From: Metabacillus flavus
Lineage (GTDB): Bacteria; Bacillota; Bacilli; Bacillales; Bacillaceae
Direction: 5' to 3'
Length of the DNA stretch: 64,000 nt
NCBI RefSeq assembly: GCF_018283675.1
Contig: NZ_JAGVRK010000001.1
Location: forward strand, 1,240,001-1,304,000
The position numbers and the translations under genes were made by a program. Within the stretch, counting starts at the first letter, position 1, and every line of letters starts with the position of its first letter. Below, piece after piece: positions 9,048 to 18,446 of the stretch. The notes under the pieces are model-generated. The model did no database searches. It had not been told where the DNA came from and was given only the letters and a program-made list of their open reading frames with translations.

Positions 9048-9686
9048 ATGAATGAGAGAGAATGGGAGCTGTTCCTGGCTCCATATCAGCAGGCGGTTGA
9101 CGAATTAAAGGTCAAGTTAAAGGGATTAAGGTCAGAATATGAGCTAGAAAGCTCACATTCTCCTATAGAATTTGTGACGGGGAGAGTCAAGCCGATTGCG
9201 AGTATTCTCGATAAGGCTAAACGAAAAAACATCCATTTGGATATGCTTCACAGTGACATGCAGGATATCGCGGGGCTAAGAATGATGTGCCAGTTCACAG
9301 ATGATATCCGGGCAGTAGTGAACATGCTGAGAAAACGGAAAGACTTGGAAATTGTTGAGGAAAGAGATTACATTTCCCATAAGAAAGAGAGCGGATACCG
9401 GTCATACCATGTCGTCGCACATTATCCGGTTCAGACAATAAGCGGCGAAAAGAAGATTCTGATTGAAATTCAGATCCGGACATTAGCAATGAATTTCTGG
9501 GCAACAGTAGAGCATTCTCTTAATTACAAGTATAAAGGGAATTTCCCAGATGCAATCAGGATCCGTCTTAAGCGGGCAGCGGAAGCCGCATACAGGCTGG
9601 ATGAAGAAATGTCACTGATAAAGGGAGAAATTCAAGAGGCCCATGCCATTTTCTCAAGAAAAACGGAAACAAACGAGTCGGATTAG
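9048..9686 (+). CDS. sasB: Small alarmone (p)ppGpp synthetase
   Basis: Transfers pyrophosphate from ATP to GDP/GTP. 212 residues, a synthetase-only RelQ/SasB (YjbM) type with no hydrolase domain. Visible: [12 protein letters not shown], the catalytic segment [10 protein letters not shown] and [14 protein letters not shown] prefer the ATG at 9048 over 9030 because GGGGGCG lies about eight bases upstream and the protein then aligns with B. subtilis YjbM. Operon with nadF and yjbO. Confidence 0.95.
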   Translation: MNEREWELFLAPYQQAVDELKVKLKGLRSEYELESSHSPIEFVTGRVKPIASILDKAKRKNIHLDMLHSDMQDIAGLRMMCQFTDDIRAVVNMLRKRKDLEIVEERDYISHKKESGYRSYHVVAHYPVQTISGEKKILIEIQIRTLAMNFWATVEHSLNYKYKGNFPDAIRIRLKRAAEAAYRLDEEMSLIKGEIQEAHAIFSRKTETNESD

Positions 9687-9723
9687 GAGCGGTATACAAC
9701 CTATAGAAAAGGGGCCTAGGAAT

Positions 9724-10518
9724 ATGAGATTCGCAATTACGTCTAAAGGCGATAACAAATCCAATACACTGATGCAAAAAATGAGGACTTACCTGAGTGA
9801 CTTTGATCTCGAGTATGATGAAGATCGTCCCGATATTGTCATCTCTGTAGGCGGCGATGGCACCCTTCTTTACGCGTTTCACCGTTATCGCAGCCGTCTT
9901 GATAAGACCGCTTTTATAGGAGTGCATACAGGCCACCTCGGTTTTTATGCCGACTGGGTTCCGGATGAAATTGAAAAGCTGGTTATAGCGATTGCTAAAA
10001 CTCCTCATCAGATTGTGGAATATCCAATCCTTGAGGTTATTATCCGGCATAATGACGGGGGGAAAGAAGCGCGGTACCTCGCTTTGAACGAGTGCACAGT
10101 GAAAGCGATTGAGAATTCCCTTGTGATGGATGTCGAAATCAAAGGCCAGAGGTTTGAAACGTTCCGAGGTGATGGATTGTGCATCTCCACCCCATCCGGA
10201 AGCACGGCATATAATAAAGCCTTGGGGGGAGCTATACTGCATCCGTCCATCCGGGCCATACAGCTTGCCGAGATGGCTTCTATTAATAACCGTGTGTTCC
10301 GTACAGTAGGCTCTCCGCTTATTTTGCCTGACCACCACACCTGCCTGCTTAAGCCTGTCAATGATGTGGATTTCCAAATCACGATCGATCATTTAACCCT
10401 GCTGCATAAAGATGTGAAATCTATTCAATGCCGCGTCGCAAAGGAAAACGTTCGCTTCGCCCGATTCCGTCCATTCCCTTTCTGGAAACGTGTAAAGGAT
10501 TCCTTTATTGGCCAGTAA
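9724..10518 (+). CDS. nadF: NAD kinase
   Basis: Phosphorylates NAD to NADP. 264 residues, with the nucleotide-binding GGDGT motif ([11 protein letters not shown]) and the downstream segments NECTV and TPSGSTAYN. Start at 9724 after AAGGGG; the frame extends 27 codons further upstream inside yjbM, but that part is not family-like. Overlaps yjbO by 11 bases. Confidence 0.95.
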   Translation: MRFAITSKGDNKSNTLMQKMRTYLSDFDLEYDEDRPDIVISVGGDGTLLYAFHRYRSRLDKTAFIGVHTGHLGFYADWVPDEIEKLVIAIAKTPHQIVEYPILEVIIRHNDGGKEARYLALNECTVKAIENSLVMDVEIKGQRFETFRGDGLCISTPSGSTAYNKALGGAILHPSIRAIQLAEMASINNRVFRTVGSPLILPDHHTCLLKPVNDVDFQITIDHLTLLHKDVKSIQCRVAKENVRFARFRPFPFWKRVKDSFIGQ

Positions 10519-11410
10519 GCAGTTTCAGATGGAATGGACCGTTTCGAAGCAGGAGTGCGGTATGCTGGTGAAAGAATTTTTACAGCAAAAGCAGCTGACG
10601 AAACGTGCGATCATTGATATTAAATTCAGCGGCGGAAGCATTACTGTGAATGGAATTCAAGAGACAGTCAGAAGGAAGGTGGCAGCCGGGGACATAGTGG
10701 CTGTTCTTTTTCCTGTGGAAAAACCGAGTGAAAGTCTGATTTCTCAAGAATTAGAGCTATCAATCGTTTATGAAGATGATCACTGTATCGTTCTAAACAA
10801 AGCGGCAGGAATGCCGTCCATACCATCCAGGCTTTATCCGCACAGCACACTTGCTAATGGATTGCTGCATCATCTCCAAAATCAGGGACTGTCTTCTACC
10901 ATCCATATTGTTAATCGGCTCGATAAGGACACCTCTGGCCTCATGCTCGCAGCCAAACACCGCTTCAGCCACTCGTTATTTTCCAAACAGCAGAAACAAG
11001 CCGGGATTCATCGAACGTATATGGCAATTGTTCATGGAAGAGTAGATTTGAATGGAGGGGTTATTGACAGACCGATTGGGAGGAGTCCCGAGAGCATCAT
11101 AGAAAGGCAAGTTCGGGAGGATGGACAGCACGCTGTGACGGCTTATCGGACCATAGCCAGAAGGGATTCATTCAGCCTGGTATCCTTAAAGCTAGAAACC
11201 GGCAGAACACATCAAATTCGAGTCCATATGAGCTATATTGGCCATCCGCTTGCGGGAGATACTCTTTACGGGGGAGTTAATGATCAAATGAGAAGACAGG
11301 CTTTGCATAGCGCGGAGCTTTCGTTCTGGCATCCGTTTATGGAAAAAGAAATGAGATTTGAAAGCAGTATTCCATTGGATATGCTTAATTTTTGGGAGGA
11401 AACAGAATAG
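10508..11410 (+). CDS. yjbO: Pseudouridine synthase, RluA/RluD family
   Basis: Isomerises uridine to pseudouridine in RNA. 300 residues: an S4-like N-terminal region (about 1-75), then the catalytic domain with the [12 protein letters not shown] motif carrying the essential Asp, and [13 protein letters not shown] start at 10508 with AAAGGA eight bases upstream, inside the end of nadF, implying translational coupling. Ends in a terminator. Confidence 0.92.
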   Translation: MASKQFQMEWTVSKQECGMLVKEFLQQKQLTKRAIIDIKFSGGSITVNGIQETVRRKVAAGDIVAVLFPVEKPSESLISQELELSIVYEDDHCIVLNKAAGMPSIPSRLYPHSTLANGLLHHLQNQGLSSTIHIVNRLDKDTSGLMLAAKHRFSHSLFSKQQKQAGIHRTYMAIVHGRVDLNGGVIDRPIGRSPESIIERQVREDGQHAVTAYRTIARRDSFSLVSLKLETGRTHQIRVHMSYIGHPLAGDTLYGGVNDQMRRQALHSAELSFWHPFMEKEMRFESSIPLDMLNFWEETE

Positions 11411-11420
11411 ATAGGAAAGG

Positions 11421-11453
11421 AAGCTCTGGCAGCAAAAAGCCGGGGCTTTTTTC
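11421..11453 (+). terminator. Terminator after yjbO
   Basis: Stem AAGCTCTGGC / GCCGGGGCTT (two G-U pairs) followed by a T run. Confidence 0.75.
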
Positions 11454-11495
11454 AGCAGAGGGAGATATGTTTAACCTTACTTTTGCCAATAAACT

Positions 11496-11756
11496 CTAAG
11501 CTAAAATTAAAAAAGCAGCGGCAATTGAAACGAATGCGCCCCACAAGATCCAAGCTGCGCCAAGACCTGCTTGAGAAATATCCGAACCGTTAAGAGGAGT
11601 AATCCATGTGATAGCAATTCCGTCACAAAAAGTTGCAGCCGCAAGCCCAAGGCTTATACAGGGAATTATTTGTTCGGCATTGAGTATTGCTTTATCGATC
11701 CATTCAAGGTGATGGCCAAGAGGAAATAGAACAACTATCAGCTCTTGCTTTGGCAA
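11496..11756 (-). pseudogene. Probable remnant of a membrane-protein gene
   Basis: 86-residue hydrophobic frame with a TTG start, no ribosome binding site and no convincing promoter. It reads like the C-terminal part of a larger membrane protein (two hydrophobic segments after an amphipathic stretch). I do not recognise the family. On the opposite strand, about 11715-11817, there is a short acidic frame ending in FVILDAIDQNFKQKAF, which could be another remnant. I see no intact gene between 11454 and 11823. Confidence 0.3.
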
Positions 11757-11823
11757 CGGTTGAGGAATTTGTTATACTGGACGCGATTGACCAGAATTTT
11801 AAACAAAAAGCTTTTTAAAACCT

Positions 11824-11872
11824 AAAAAAATGAGCGTACCGATGGAAAGAGAATCGGTACGCTCATTTTTTT
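11824..11872. terminator. Long perfect bidirectional terminator hairpin
   Basis: Perfect 20-bp inverted repeat, AAAAAAATGAGCGTACCGAT and its complement, around the nine-base loop GGAAAGAGA. The A run and T run make it usable from both sides. It lies between the remnants and the minus-strand DUF1272 gene. Confidence 0.85.
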
Positions 11873-11947
11873 AAAATTGTCTGTTTATAAAGATTCCCGA
11901 TTTGAAAAACGCTGTAAAGGGGGTTAAATAAATGACGATGTTTTTGA

Positions 11948-12127
11948 TTAGTGAACCCTCGGCCTAGGCCGCTTCACTAATTCCCCGCTGCAATTGGGGC
12001 AAACCTTCATCAACTCTTCTGTGCATGGTTCGCAGAATGTGCATTCGTGTACACATATGTAGGCAGGGGACTGAGCATTCAGGGTTTCACTGCACCGCTC
12101 GCATTGCTTTCGCATCTCAAGTGGCAT
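11948..12127 (-). CDS. DUF1272 cysteine-rich protein
   Basis: 59 residues, too short for the usual 60-residue cut-off. Eight Cys residues in CxxC-like pairs (QCERC, CVHEC, CEPC, VCPNC) plus a His, probably binding zinc. The start MPLEMRKQCERC and the end GELVKRP match the DUF1272 family as I remember it; the function is unknown. AAGGAG precedes the ATG by eleven bases. Third gene of a minus-strand run behind the methyltransferase and a small membrane protein. Confidence 0.8.
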   Translation of the reverse strand: MPLEMRKQCERCSETLNAQSPAYICVHECTFCEPCTEELMKVCPNCSGELVKRPRPRVH

Positions 12128-12134
12128 GACTGTT

Positions 12135-12323
12135 TCAGCTCCTTTTCAATTTTTCCTTCTGCAGGAATTTCATAATGAAAGCTGTTCCGGCAATGTTAAA
12201 AATCAGACTGGGTACGAGAAATGCAGCCAGCAGCATGCCTTCTGGTTTTAATGCAATTGACAGCATTAAAAAGCACATGCCTGTCATGACAAATAGTAAT
12301 CCAGATGCGTATATTCTATCCAA
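12135..12323 (-). CDS. Small membrane protein
   Basis: 62 residues with two hydrophobic segments and a basic tail (KFLQKEKLKRS). TTG start with GGAGAGG about six bases upstream. The start overlaps the end of the methyltransferase gene by eight bases, which suggests coupling. I do not recognise a family. Confidence 0.6.
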   Translation of the reverse strand: MDRIYASGLLFVMTGMCFLMLSIALKPEGMLLAAFLVPSLIFNIAGTAFIMKFLQKEKLKRS

Positions 12324-13065
12324 TGAAGTCCTCTCCTTTTACGCAAGAGAATAAGAGGAAAAGCGGAATCCGCATGCGGCGTTTGTATTCCTCCGGATTT
12401 GAAAATTGCTCAGGATCCGGCTTTGGTTCTGTGAGACTTTCAATCTTAAATCCTGCATTTGCAAGGGCCGAAAAGTATTCTCCTGTTGAGCGGTGATATT
12501 TAACGACCTGTTCACCCATCCAGTTCTCTACTCTTTTTCCACTATAAAAATAATCATCAACGATCCAGCTGCTGCGGCTCTCTCCGGATTCGCTGCTTTT
12601 GAATGATGAGGTTAGAAGCGGGTGCTGTACACTAAAAACGAGTCTGCCGCCGGGCTTTAAAGTCTGGAAGATCGACTGAAAGAGGGTTTCCATGTCCTCC
12701 ACATAGTGAATAGCCAGCTCGGAAACGGCTAGATCGAATGCTTCGGGAGGATAAGAATAGTCTTCCATTGATGATAATTCCATCTTTCCTTTCGATGCTT
12801 CAAGCAGCTGAATCGCTTCTTCGAACATTTTATTCGAGCCTTCGATTCCTAAGTAGGAGGAGCAGCCTTTTTCAAGTAAATCCAGCCCCAGTGATGCATC
12901 CCCGCAGCCAAGGTCGAGAACCGAGAATCCCTCAGGATTGCCGATCAATTGGAGAATCGCCGGTTTCTCAATCCTTAAATTGGGACTGTCTGTTCTATTC
13001 CTTCTTTTCATAAATTGCTGAAAAAACGCTTCTTCGTCATATGCCTTAGATCCTTTAAATTCCAT
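12316..13065 (-). CDS. Class I SAM-dependent methyltransferase
   Basis: 249 residues, methyltransferase-11 type. SAM-binding motif I is visible as VLDLGCGDASLG (about residues 48-59), with acidic post-motif FDLAVSELAIHYV and LKPGGRLVFSVQHP. The substrate cannot be inferred. GGGGGATTGGG stands before the ATG. Probably heads a three-gene transcript with the small membrane protein and the DUF1272 protein. Confidence 0.85.
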   Translation of the reverse strand: MEFKGSKAYDEEAFFQQFMKRRNRTDSPNLRIEKPAILQLIGNPEGFSVLDLGCGDASLGLDLLEKGCSSYLGIEGSNKMFEEAIQLLEASKGKMELSSMEDYSYPPEAFDLAVSELAIHYVEDMETLFQSIFQTLKPGGRLVFSVQHPLLTSSFKSSESGESRSSWIVDDYFYSGKRVENWMGEQVVKYHRSTGEYFSALANAGFKIESLTEPKPDPEQFSNPEEYKRRMRIPLFLLFSCVKGEDFIG

Positions 13066-13137
13066 CCCAATCCCCCATTCAATAAAACCTGCATCTTGAA
13101 AATTTTACTTGAAGTATCATATTTTTACAATAAAAAT

Positions 13138-13881
13138 TCAGGAGCCGGGATACTCTCTGAATCTTGCCGCGTCGAAAGGCATGGAGGAAGGAACGGAAAT
13201 CGTTTCTTCTTCAGGGTACCGAAAAGCGGTCAGCTTCCCTCCAAATACCGCCCCCGTGTCGATGTTAATGGTTTTGTTAATGGATCTGGGGCTTTTCACC
13301 GGTGTATGGCCGTAAACAATCAAGCGCGTTCCTTTATAATGAAGCGCCCAGTCTCTTCTCTCAGGCAGCCCATTTTCCATTATCTCGCCAGTAACATCTC
13401 CGTAGAATACAAATTCCTTGATCCGCTTCGTATAACGGCCAATATCCTTTTCCTGAATTCCTGCATGGGCGACAATCAGTTTGCCGCCATCCAGCTCCTG
13501 ATAAATAGGGGCTTCTTCATAAAGCTTCATAAATGTATCGCGAAGTGTTTTTCTGTCCCGCTCATTTAATTGCTCTAATTCTTCAACAGTTGTCTCCAAA
13601 CCGTGCTTGATCTGTACTTTATTGCCTTTCAAATAGCGATAGAGCTTGTCACAGTGATTACCGGGAGAGTAATACCCTTTTCCTGCGTCAATAATCCGAG
13701 CCGTTTTTTCGATGACTTTTAATGAGTCTGGCCCCCGGTCTGTTAAATCGCCGACAAAAGAAATTTTTCTTCCTTCAGGATGGATGGGTACACCATCATA
13801 ATCCTTATACCCAAGCTTGTGCAGCAACTCGTCCAACTCCTTATAGCAGCCGTGCACATCTCCAATCACATCTATTTTCAT
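13138..13881 (-). CDS. prpE: Bis(5'-nucleosyl)-tetraphosphatase PrpE
   Basis: Calcineurin-like metallophosphatase that hydrolyses Ap4A; in B. subtilis linked to spore germination. 247 residues with all family motifs: GDVHGCYKE near the N-terminus, VGDLTDRGPDS, SPGNHCDKL, AHAGI and VYGHTPV. Divergent from mgtE. Confidence 0.93.
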   Translation of the reverse strand: MKIDVIGDVHGCYKELDELLHKLGYKDYDGVPIHPEGRKISFVGDLTDRGPDSLKVIEKTARIIDAGKGYYSPGNHCDKLYRYLKGNKVQIKHGLETTVEELEQLNERDRKTLRDTFMKLYEEAPIYQELDGGKLIVAHAGIQEKDIGRYTKRIKEFVFYGDVTGEIMENGLPERRDWALHYKGTRLIVYGHTPVKSPRSINKTINIDTGAVFGGKLTAFRYPEEETISVPSSMPFDAARFREYPGS

Positions 13882-14098
13882 CTATCATCACTCCATGCGG
13901 GTTTTCCGATTATTTTCCAGCCGTTATCACAAACTATACATAATGCGAGACTCAGGTTTCAAGGCGTAAGGGAATATTACGGACGGAAACGGGTAAGAAG
14001 GGTTATGGGTGGAAGAAAAAAAGGGAATGCGTTATTCTAATCACTATGTTATTATGCTGTTTTCAAAGCGTATGAAATTTGAAGGGAGGGGGCTGCTC

Positions 14099-15466
14099 AT
14101 GGCGGAATTGCAAAAAATGGATGAGCTTGAAGAAGAGCTTCTTATTACCGCTTTAAGAGAAGATAGGATGGATGCTTTCAGGGATTTGTTCTTCGACCGT
14201 CATTCCTATGATCAAGGAAGATGGTTCGTTAAGCTTGAACCTGAGGACCGGGCTATTCTTTACCGCTTTCTCTCACCCGAAGAAATGGCTGCAATCTTTG
14301 AGAATATTGATGCGGATGAGGAAGAGGTTGAGACGTACCTTTCTGAAATGGATTCCATATATGCTGCGCAAATGCTCGCTCAAATGTATGCCGATGATGC
14401 GGTTGATGTTCTGAATGAATTGGATCAAGGTAAAGTAGCCGGTTATTTAACTTTAATGGAGGAAGATGCGGCTAAGGAAATACGCGAACTACTTCATTAT
14501 AAAGAATTTACAGCCGGAAGCATTATGACAACAGAATTTGTTGCCATTCATGCACACCAGACCGTCCGCTCGGCTATGCAAATATTAAAAAGCGAAGCGC
14601 CGAATGCTGAGACGATTTACTATACGTTCGTCGTTGATGAGGACAGACGGCTTGTCGGAGTCGTTTCATTAAGAGATTTAATCATCTCGGAGGATGAAAC
14701 GATGATCACCGAGATTATGAACGAACGAGTCTATTCGGTATTGGTATCCGTTGATCAGGAGGAAGCAGCGAGAAAAATCAGGGATTATAACTTCCTGGCC
14801 CTTCCGGTTGTGGATATTAACGATCGGCTGCTCGGCATCATTACCATTGATGATATCGTTGATGTTATCGATGAAGAAGCCTCTGATGATTACTCGAAGC
14901 TCGCTGGGATTTCCGACGCGGACTCATCAGATAAAGGGCCATTTTCAGCCGCGAAAAAGAGACTTCCGTGGCTGATTATCCTTTTATTTCTCGGAATGCT
15001 CACAGCAAGCCTGATTGGCCGTTTTGAAGAAACATTGGATCAGGTGGCGATTCTTTCTGTGTTCATCCCGCTGATTGCCGGGATGGCCGGAAATACTGGA
15101 ACGCAGGCCCTGGCTGTTGCCATCAGAAGAATTGCTTTAGGAGAAATCGAAAAGGAAACGTCCTTCAAAATTTTGTTCAGGGAAGCAGGTACCGGCCTGA
15201 TTGCAGGTACAGTATGCGGGGTCCTTGTAACAGGCGTCGTGTTTGTATGGAAGGGAGACCTCCTGCTCGGAATGCTGGTCGGAACGGCGATTCTCTTTTC
15301 GCTTATAGTCGCCGCTGTTGCTGGAGCCATGGTTCCAATCGTGATGCATCGCTTTAAAATAGATCCAGCCGTTGCATCAGGGCCATTTATTACAACGATT
15401 AATGATATTATCAGTATTCTTATTTATCTTGGACTTGCATCCTTATTCATTCAAAATCTTCATTAG
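14099..15466 (+). CDS. mgtE: Magnesium transporter MgtE
   Basis: Mg2+ channel of the membrane. 455 residues: an acidic MgtE-N domain (about 1-130), two CBS domains (about 135-255) that sense cytoplasmic Mg2+, and five C-terminal membrane segments including PLIAGMAGNTGTQ. I start at 14099, preceded by GGGAGGGGG; the frame extends 30 codons upstream without a site. I looked for an M-box riboswitch in the 217-base leader and did not see one. Confidence 0.93.
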   Translation: MAELQKMDELEEELLITALREDRMDAFRDLFFDRHSYDQGRWFVKLEPEDRAILYRFLSPEEMAAIFENIDADEEEVETYLSEMDSIYAAQMLAQMYADDAVDVLNELDQGKVAGYLTLMEEDAAKEIRELLHYKEFTAGSIMTTEFVAIHAHQTVRSAMQILKSEAPNAETIYYTFVVDEDRRLVGVVSLRDLIISEDETMITEIMNERVYSVLVSVDQEEAARKIRDYNFLALPVVDINDRLLGIITIDDIVDVIDEEASDDYSKLAGISDADSSDKGPFSAAKKRLPWLIILLFLGMLTASLIGRFEETLDQVAILSVFIPLIAGMAGNTGTQALAVAIRRIALGEIEKETSFKILFREAGTGLIAGTVCGVLVTGVVFVWKGDLLLGMLVGTAILFSLIVAAVAGAMVPIVMHRFKIDPAVASGPFITTINDIISILIYLGLASLFIQNLH

Positions 15467-15484
15467 CAGACAGGAGGGAAAGAG

Positions 15485-17332
15485 ATGGAACACGAAGCTT
15501 CCGTAACATCATTGGTCATAGTCGTCCTGGTCGCCTTTATGACACCGATCCTCATGCACCGGTTAAAGCTGAATTTTATGCCTGTCGTTGTTGCCGAAAT
15601 TTTAATGGGGCTTGTTATTGGCAAAAGCGGTTTTGACATCGTTGCACAGGACACCTGGCTGCAGACTCTCTCATCATTGGGCTTTATTTTCCTTATGTTT
15701 TTAAGCGGACTGGAAATTGACTTTAGTGCGTTTACAGGAGGAAAAAGAAAAGAAAAGCTTCCAAACGGGAAGCCGGTCCCCAATACGTTCATCGCTTCAG
15801 GTGCTGTATTCGCGGGAATCTTTGTTCTTTCCATTCTTCTGTCCCTGATTTTCGTTTGGACAGGCTTTATAAAGAATGCTTTCCTGATGACTTTGATCAT
15901 TTCTACAATTTCGCTTGGGGTAGTGGTTCCCACCTTAAAAGAAGGCGGCATCATGAAAAGCAACATTGGCCAAATCATTCTGCTTGTCGCGGTAATCGCT
16001 GACTTGGTCACTATGATTCTGCTTGCCGTCTTTGCCTCCATATATGGAGATGGCGGCGGCAGCATTTGGCTACTGCTCATCCTGTTTGCAGCGGGAGTGG
16101 TTTTATACTTTGTAGGGAATCGATTTAAAAACCGCTCATTCATCGATTCAATGTCAAAAGGAACGATTCAGATTGGTACGCGGGCAATCTTCGCGCTCAT
16201 CATCATTCTGGTTGGAATCTCAGAAACCATAGGAGCAGAAAACATTTTAGGAGCCTTCTTGGCGGGAGTGCTTGTATCCCTGCTGTCACCGAATAAAGAA
16301 ATGGTTCAAAAGCTGGATTCCTTTGGCTACGGGTTCCTCATACCCATTTTCTTCGTGATGATTGGAGTGGAGCTTGATTTATGGAAGCTGTTCGAGAACC
16401 CGAAAATCCTGGTGCTGATTCCGCTTCTTTTGATTGCTCTGTTTATTTCAAAACTTCTCCCCATTCTTTACTTGCGAAAATGGTATGACATGCGCACGAC
16501 CGCGTCGGCAGGATTTCTGTTAACTGCAACACTGTCACTTGTAATCGCGGCCACCACGATCGGTCAAAAAGCGAACGTGATTGATGAGCAGATGTCGGGA
16601 GCCCTCATTCTCGTTGCGGTCATTTCAAGCATCATTTCGCCGATTGGATTTAAAAAGCTGTTTCCTAAACAAAAGCTTGCGGATCAGAAGCTGCAGGTAG
16701 CGCTCATTGGAGCCAATCAGATGACACTCCCGGTTACAAGAGAGCTTAATCCTGATTATTATCAGACTGTCGTCTTCCACACGTTTCAGGACAAAATGGA
16801 TGACCAGATTGCTGAATCTTTATTCGAAATCAAGGAGCTCGAGGATTATTCAATGGAAAGTCTGCAAAGCAGTCATGTTTTTGATGCAGATATTCTTGTT
16901 GTCGCTACAGGAGAAGAGGAAAGAAACGCTGACATCGCTATTTTTGCAAAAGAAAAAGAAGTACCTAGGGTAATCGCAAGCATTGCTTCTGCGGAGCTTG
17001 GGGAAAAGCTGAAGGAGCATGATGTCGATCTTTTCTCTGTCCTGCTTTCAACGACGGTATTGCTGCAGGCCCTGATTGAATCACCGGATATTGTCCGCAT
17101 CCTGACAAACAAAGAGACCGGGCTGTATCAAGTTACGATGAACAATGCAAAATATTCAGGCATTACGCTAAGAACCTTCCCATATACAGGAGACATCATT
17201 TTCGTCCGGATTTTCCGTGGGAAAGATTCGATTGTACCCCATGGAGATACAAATCTTCGGGTAGGGGATCGAATTCTTGTTACGGGATCGGCTGAATATG
17301 TGAAGGAACTAAGAAGAGAATTGCAAAATTAA
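15485..17332 (+). CDS. yjbQ: CPA2-family cation/proton antiporter with RCK domains
   Basis: 615 residues, equal to B. subtilis YjbQ. About twelve membrane segments fill residues 1-380, followed by a TrkA-N-like region (about 400-520) and a TrkA-C domain (about 535-615, ending PHGDTNLRVGDRILVTG). The TrkA-N part lacks a clean GxGxxG motif (ALIGANQMTLP), so nucleotide binding is doubtful. Probably K+ or Na+/H+ exchange at the membrane. AGGAGGG precedes the ATG; 18 bases after mgtE, so likely co-transcribed. Confidence 0.88.
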   Translation: MEHEASVTSLVIVVLVAFMTPILMHRLKLNFMPVVVAEILMGLVIGKSGFDIVAQDTWLQTLSSLGFIFLMFLSGLEIDFSAFTGGKRKEKLPNGKPVPNTFIASGAVFAGIFVLSILLSLIFVWTGFIKNAFLMTLIISTISLGVVVPTLKEGGIMKSNIGQIILLVAVIADLVTMILLAVFASIYGDGGGSIWLLLILFAAGVVLYFVGNRFKNRSFIDSMSKGTIQIGTRAIFALIIILVGISETIGAENILGAFLAGVLVSLLSPNKEMVQKLDSFGYGFLIPIFFVMIGVELDLWKLFENPKILVLIPLLLIALFISKLLPILYLRKWYDMRTTASAGFLLTATLSLVIAATTIGQKANVIDEQMSGALILVAVISSIISPIGFKKLFPKQKLADQKLQVALIGANQMTLPVTRELNPDYYQTVVFHTFQDKMDDQIAESLFEIKELEDYSMESLQSSHVFDADILVVATGEEERNADIAIFAKEKEVPRVIASIASAELGEKLKEHDVDLFSVLLSTTVLLQALIESPDIVRILTNKETGLYQVTMNNAKYSGITLRTFPYTGDIIFVRIFRGKDSIVPHGDTNLRVGDRILVTGSAEYVKELRRELQN

Positions 17333-17339
17333 CTGCAGG

Positions 17340-17367
17340 ACAGGCATCAATGGTGCCTGTTTTTTTC
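17340..17367 (+). terminator. Terminator after yjbQ
   Basis: Stem ACAGGCA / TGCCTGT, followed by seven T. Confidence 0.82.
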
Positions 17368-17380
17368 TGCGGGGAGATGC

Positions 17381-17402
17381 TATAATTGGAACCAGGTACT
17401 AA
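17381..17402 (+). promoter_or_regulatory. fabI promoter -10 with FapR-like operator
   Basis: TATAAT at 17381-17386, immediately overlapped by TTGGAACC-A-GGTACTAA (17386-17402). The right half matches the FapR half-site exactly and the left half has two mismatches. FapR represses fatty-acid synthesis genes, including fabI in B. subtilis, and is released by malonyl-CoA. The -35 is weak (TGTTTT at 17358) and lies in the preceding T run. Confidence 0.68.
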
Positions 17403-17431
17403 TAACATGTATAAAACAGGAGGCACGCCCG

Positions 17432-18208
17432 ATGAACTTTTCTTTAAAAGGCCGGAATATTGTGGTCATGGGAGTAGCAAACAAACGCAGCATCGCTTGG
17501 GGAATTGCGCGTTCTCTTCATAATGCAGGCGCCAGAATTATTTTTACATACGCAGGAGAGCGCTTTGAAAAACCGGTGAAAGAGCTTGCTGAAACACTGG
17601 AGCGCAATGACTCTCTTTTTTATCCTTGCGACATAACCAATGATGATGAAATAAAAAAATGCTTTGCTGACATAAAGGCGGAGGTAAACGTTCTTCACGG
17701 CGTAGCTCACTGTATCGCATTCGCCAATAAAGAAGACCTGGCTGGCGACTACATGGATACAACCCGCGAAGGCTTCCTTCTTGCGCACAACATAAGCTCT
17801 TATTCTCTGACTGCTGTAGCAAAAGAAGCGAAAGGCTTGATGACAGAAGGTGGAAGCATCGTTACCTTGACCTATCTTGGAGGCGAGCGTGTTGTTTCCA
17901 ACTACAACGTAATGGGTGTAGCCAAGGCATCCCTTGATGCAAGCGTCCGCTATCTGGCTGAAGATCTGGGGAAAGAGAAAATCCGCGTAAATTCGATTTC
18001 TGCAGGCCCAATCCGTACGCTATCTGCAAAAGGAATCAGCGATTTCAACTCCATCCTTAAGGAAATTGAAGAAAAAGCACCGCTTCGCCGTACGACAACT
18101 CCAGAGGAAGTAGGAGACACGGCTCTATTCCTATTCAGCGACCTTTCCCGCGGCATGACAGGCGAAAACCTGCATGTGGATTCGGGGTATCATATTATTG
18201 GCGGTTAA
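17432..18208 (+). CDS. fabI: Enoyl-[acyl-carrier-protein] reductase FabI
   Basis: Last reduction step of each fatty-acid elongation cycle; NAD(P)H-dependent SDR. 258 residues, beginning with the glycine-poor FabI nucleotide motif GVANKRSIAWGIA and carrying the catalytic Tyr-x6-Lys in YNVMGVAKASL. AGGAGG before the ATG. Its own promoter carries a FapR-like operator. Confidence 0.95.
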   Translation: MNFSLKGRNIVVMGVANKRSIAWGIARSLHNAGARIIFTYAGERFEKPVKELAETLERNDSLFYPCDITNDDEIKKCFADIKAEVNVLHGVAHCIAFANKEDLAGDYMDTTREGFLLAHNISSYSLTAVAKEAKGLMTEGGSIVTLTYLGGERVVSNYNVMGVAKASLDASVRYLAEDLGKEKIRVNSISAGPIRTLSAKGISDFNSILKEIEEKAPLRRTTTPEEVGDTALFLFSDLSRGMTGENLHVDSGYHIIGG

Positions 18209-18217
18209 CTGCCGCAC

Positions 18218-18250
18218 AAAGAGCTTGAGGAAAATTCCCCAAGCTCTTTT
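18218..18250. terminator. Terminator between fabI and the XRE operon
   Basis: Stem AAAGAGCTTG / CAAGCTCTTT with a short inner extension, T run on the + side, A run on the other. It serves convergent transcripts. Confidence 0.8.
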
Positions 18251-18446
18251 ATTTTGTGTTTTTCTGTTTTCTAATTTGCTGAAAGGTGAACAAAAGGCCT
18301 GTAAATCCGGCAAAAAAGGAAGGTAAAAGGGAGAAAAGAAAATATCCCCACTCGCCAGCAGCGAGCGAAACAGCAAGAAAAAGAAGCGGAAGCCCAATCA
18401 TAGCAATCAACGATGCCAATAGTCCGGCTTTTGTCTGATTTGTCAT
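18249..18446 (-). CDS. Small membrane protein downstream of XRE operon
   Basis: 65 residues with two hydrophobic segments and a basic end (QQIRKQKNTK). The ATG at 18446 overlaps the stop of the preceding gene as ATGA, so I prefer it to the longer frame from 18494. The family is not recognised. Third gene of the regulator operon. Confidence 0.62.
   Translation of the reverse strand: MTNQTKAGLLASLIAMIGLPLLFLAVSLAAGEWGYFLFSLLPSFFAGFTGLLFTFQQIRKQKNTK

Noticed and set aside
9568-10392. 274-codon minus-strand frame opposite nadF
   Set aside because: Shadow of nadF and yjbM; no ribosome binding site, no protein-like pattern.
13882-14098. M-box magnesium riboswitch before mgtE
   Set aside because: None of the conserved M-box segments is visible and no terminator/antiterminator pair is present.
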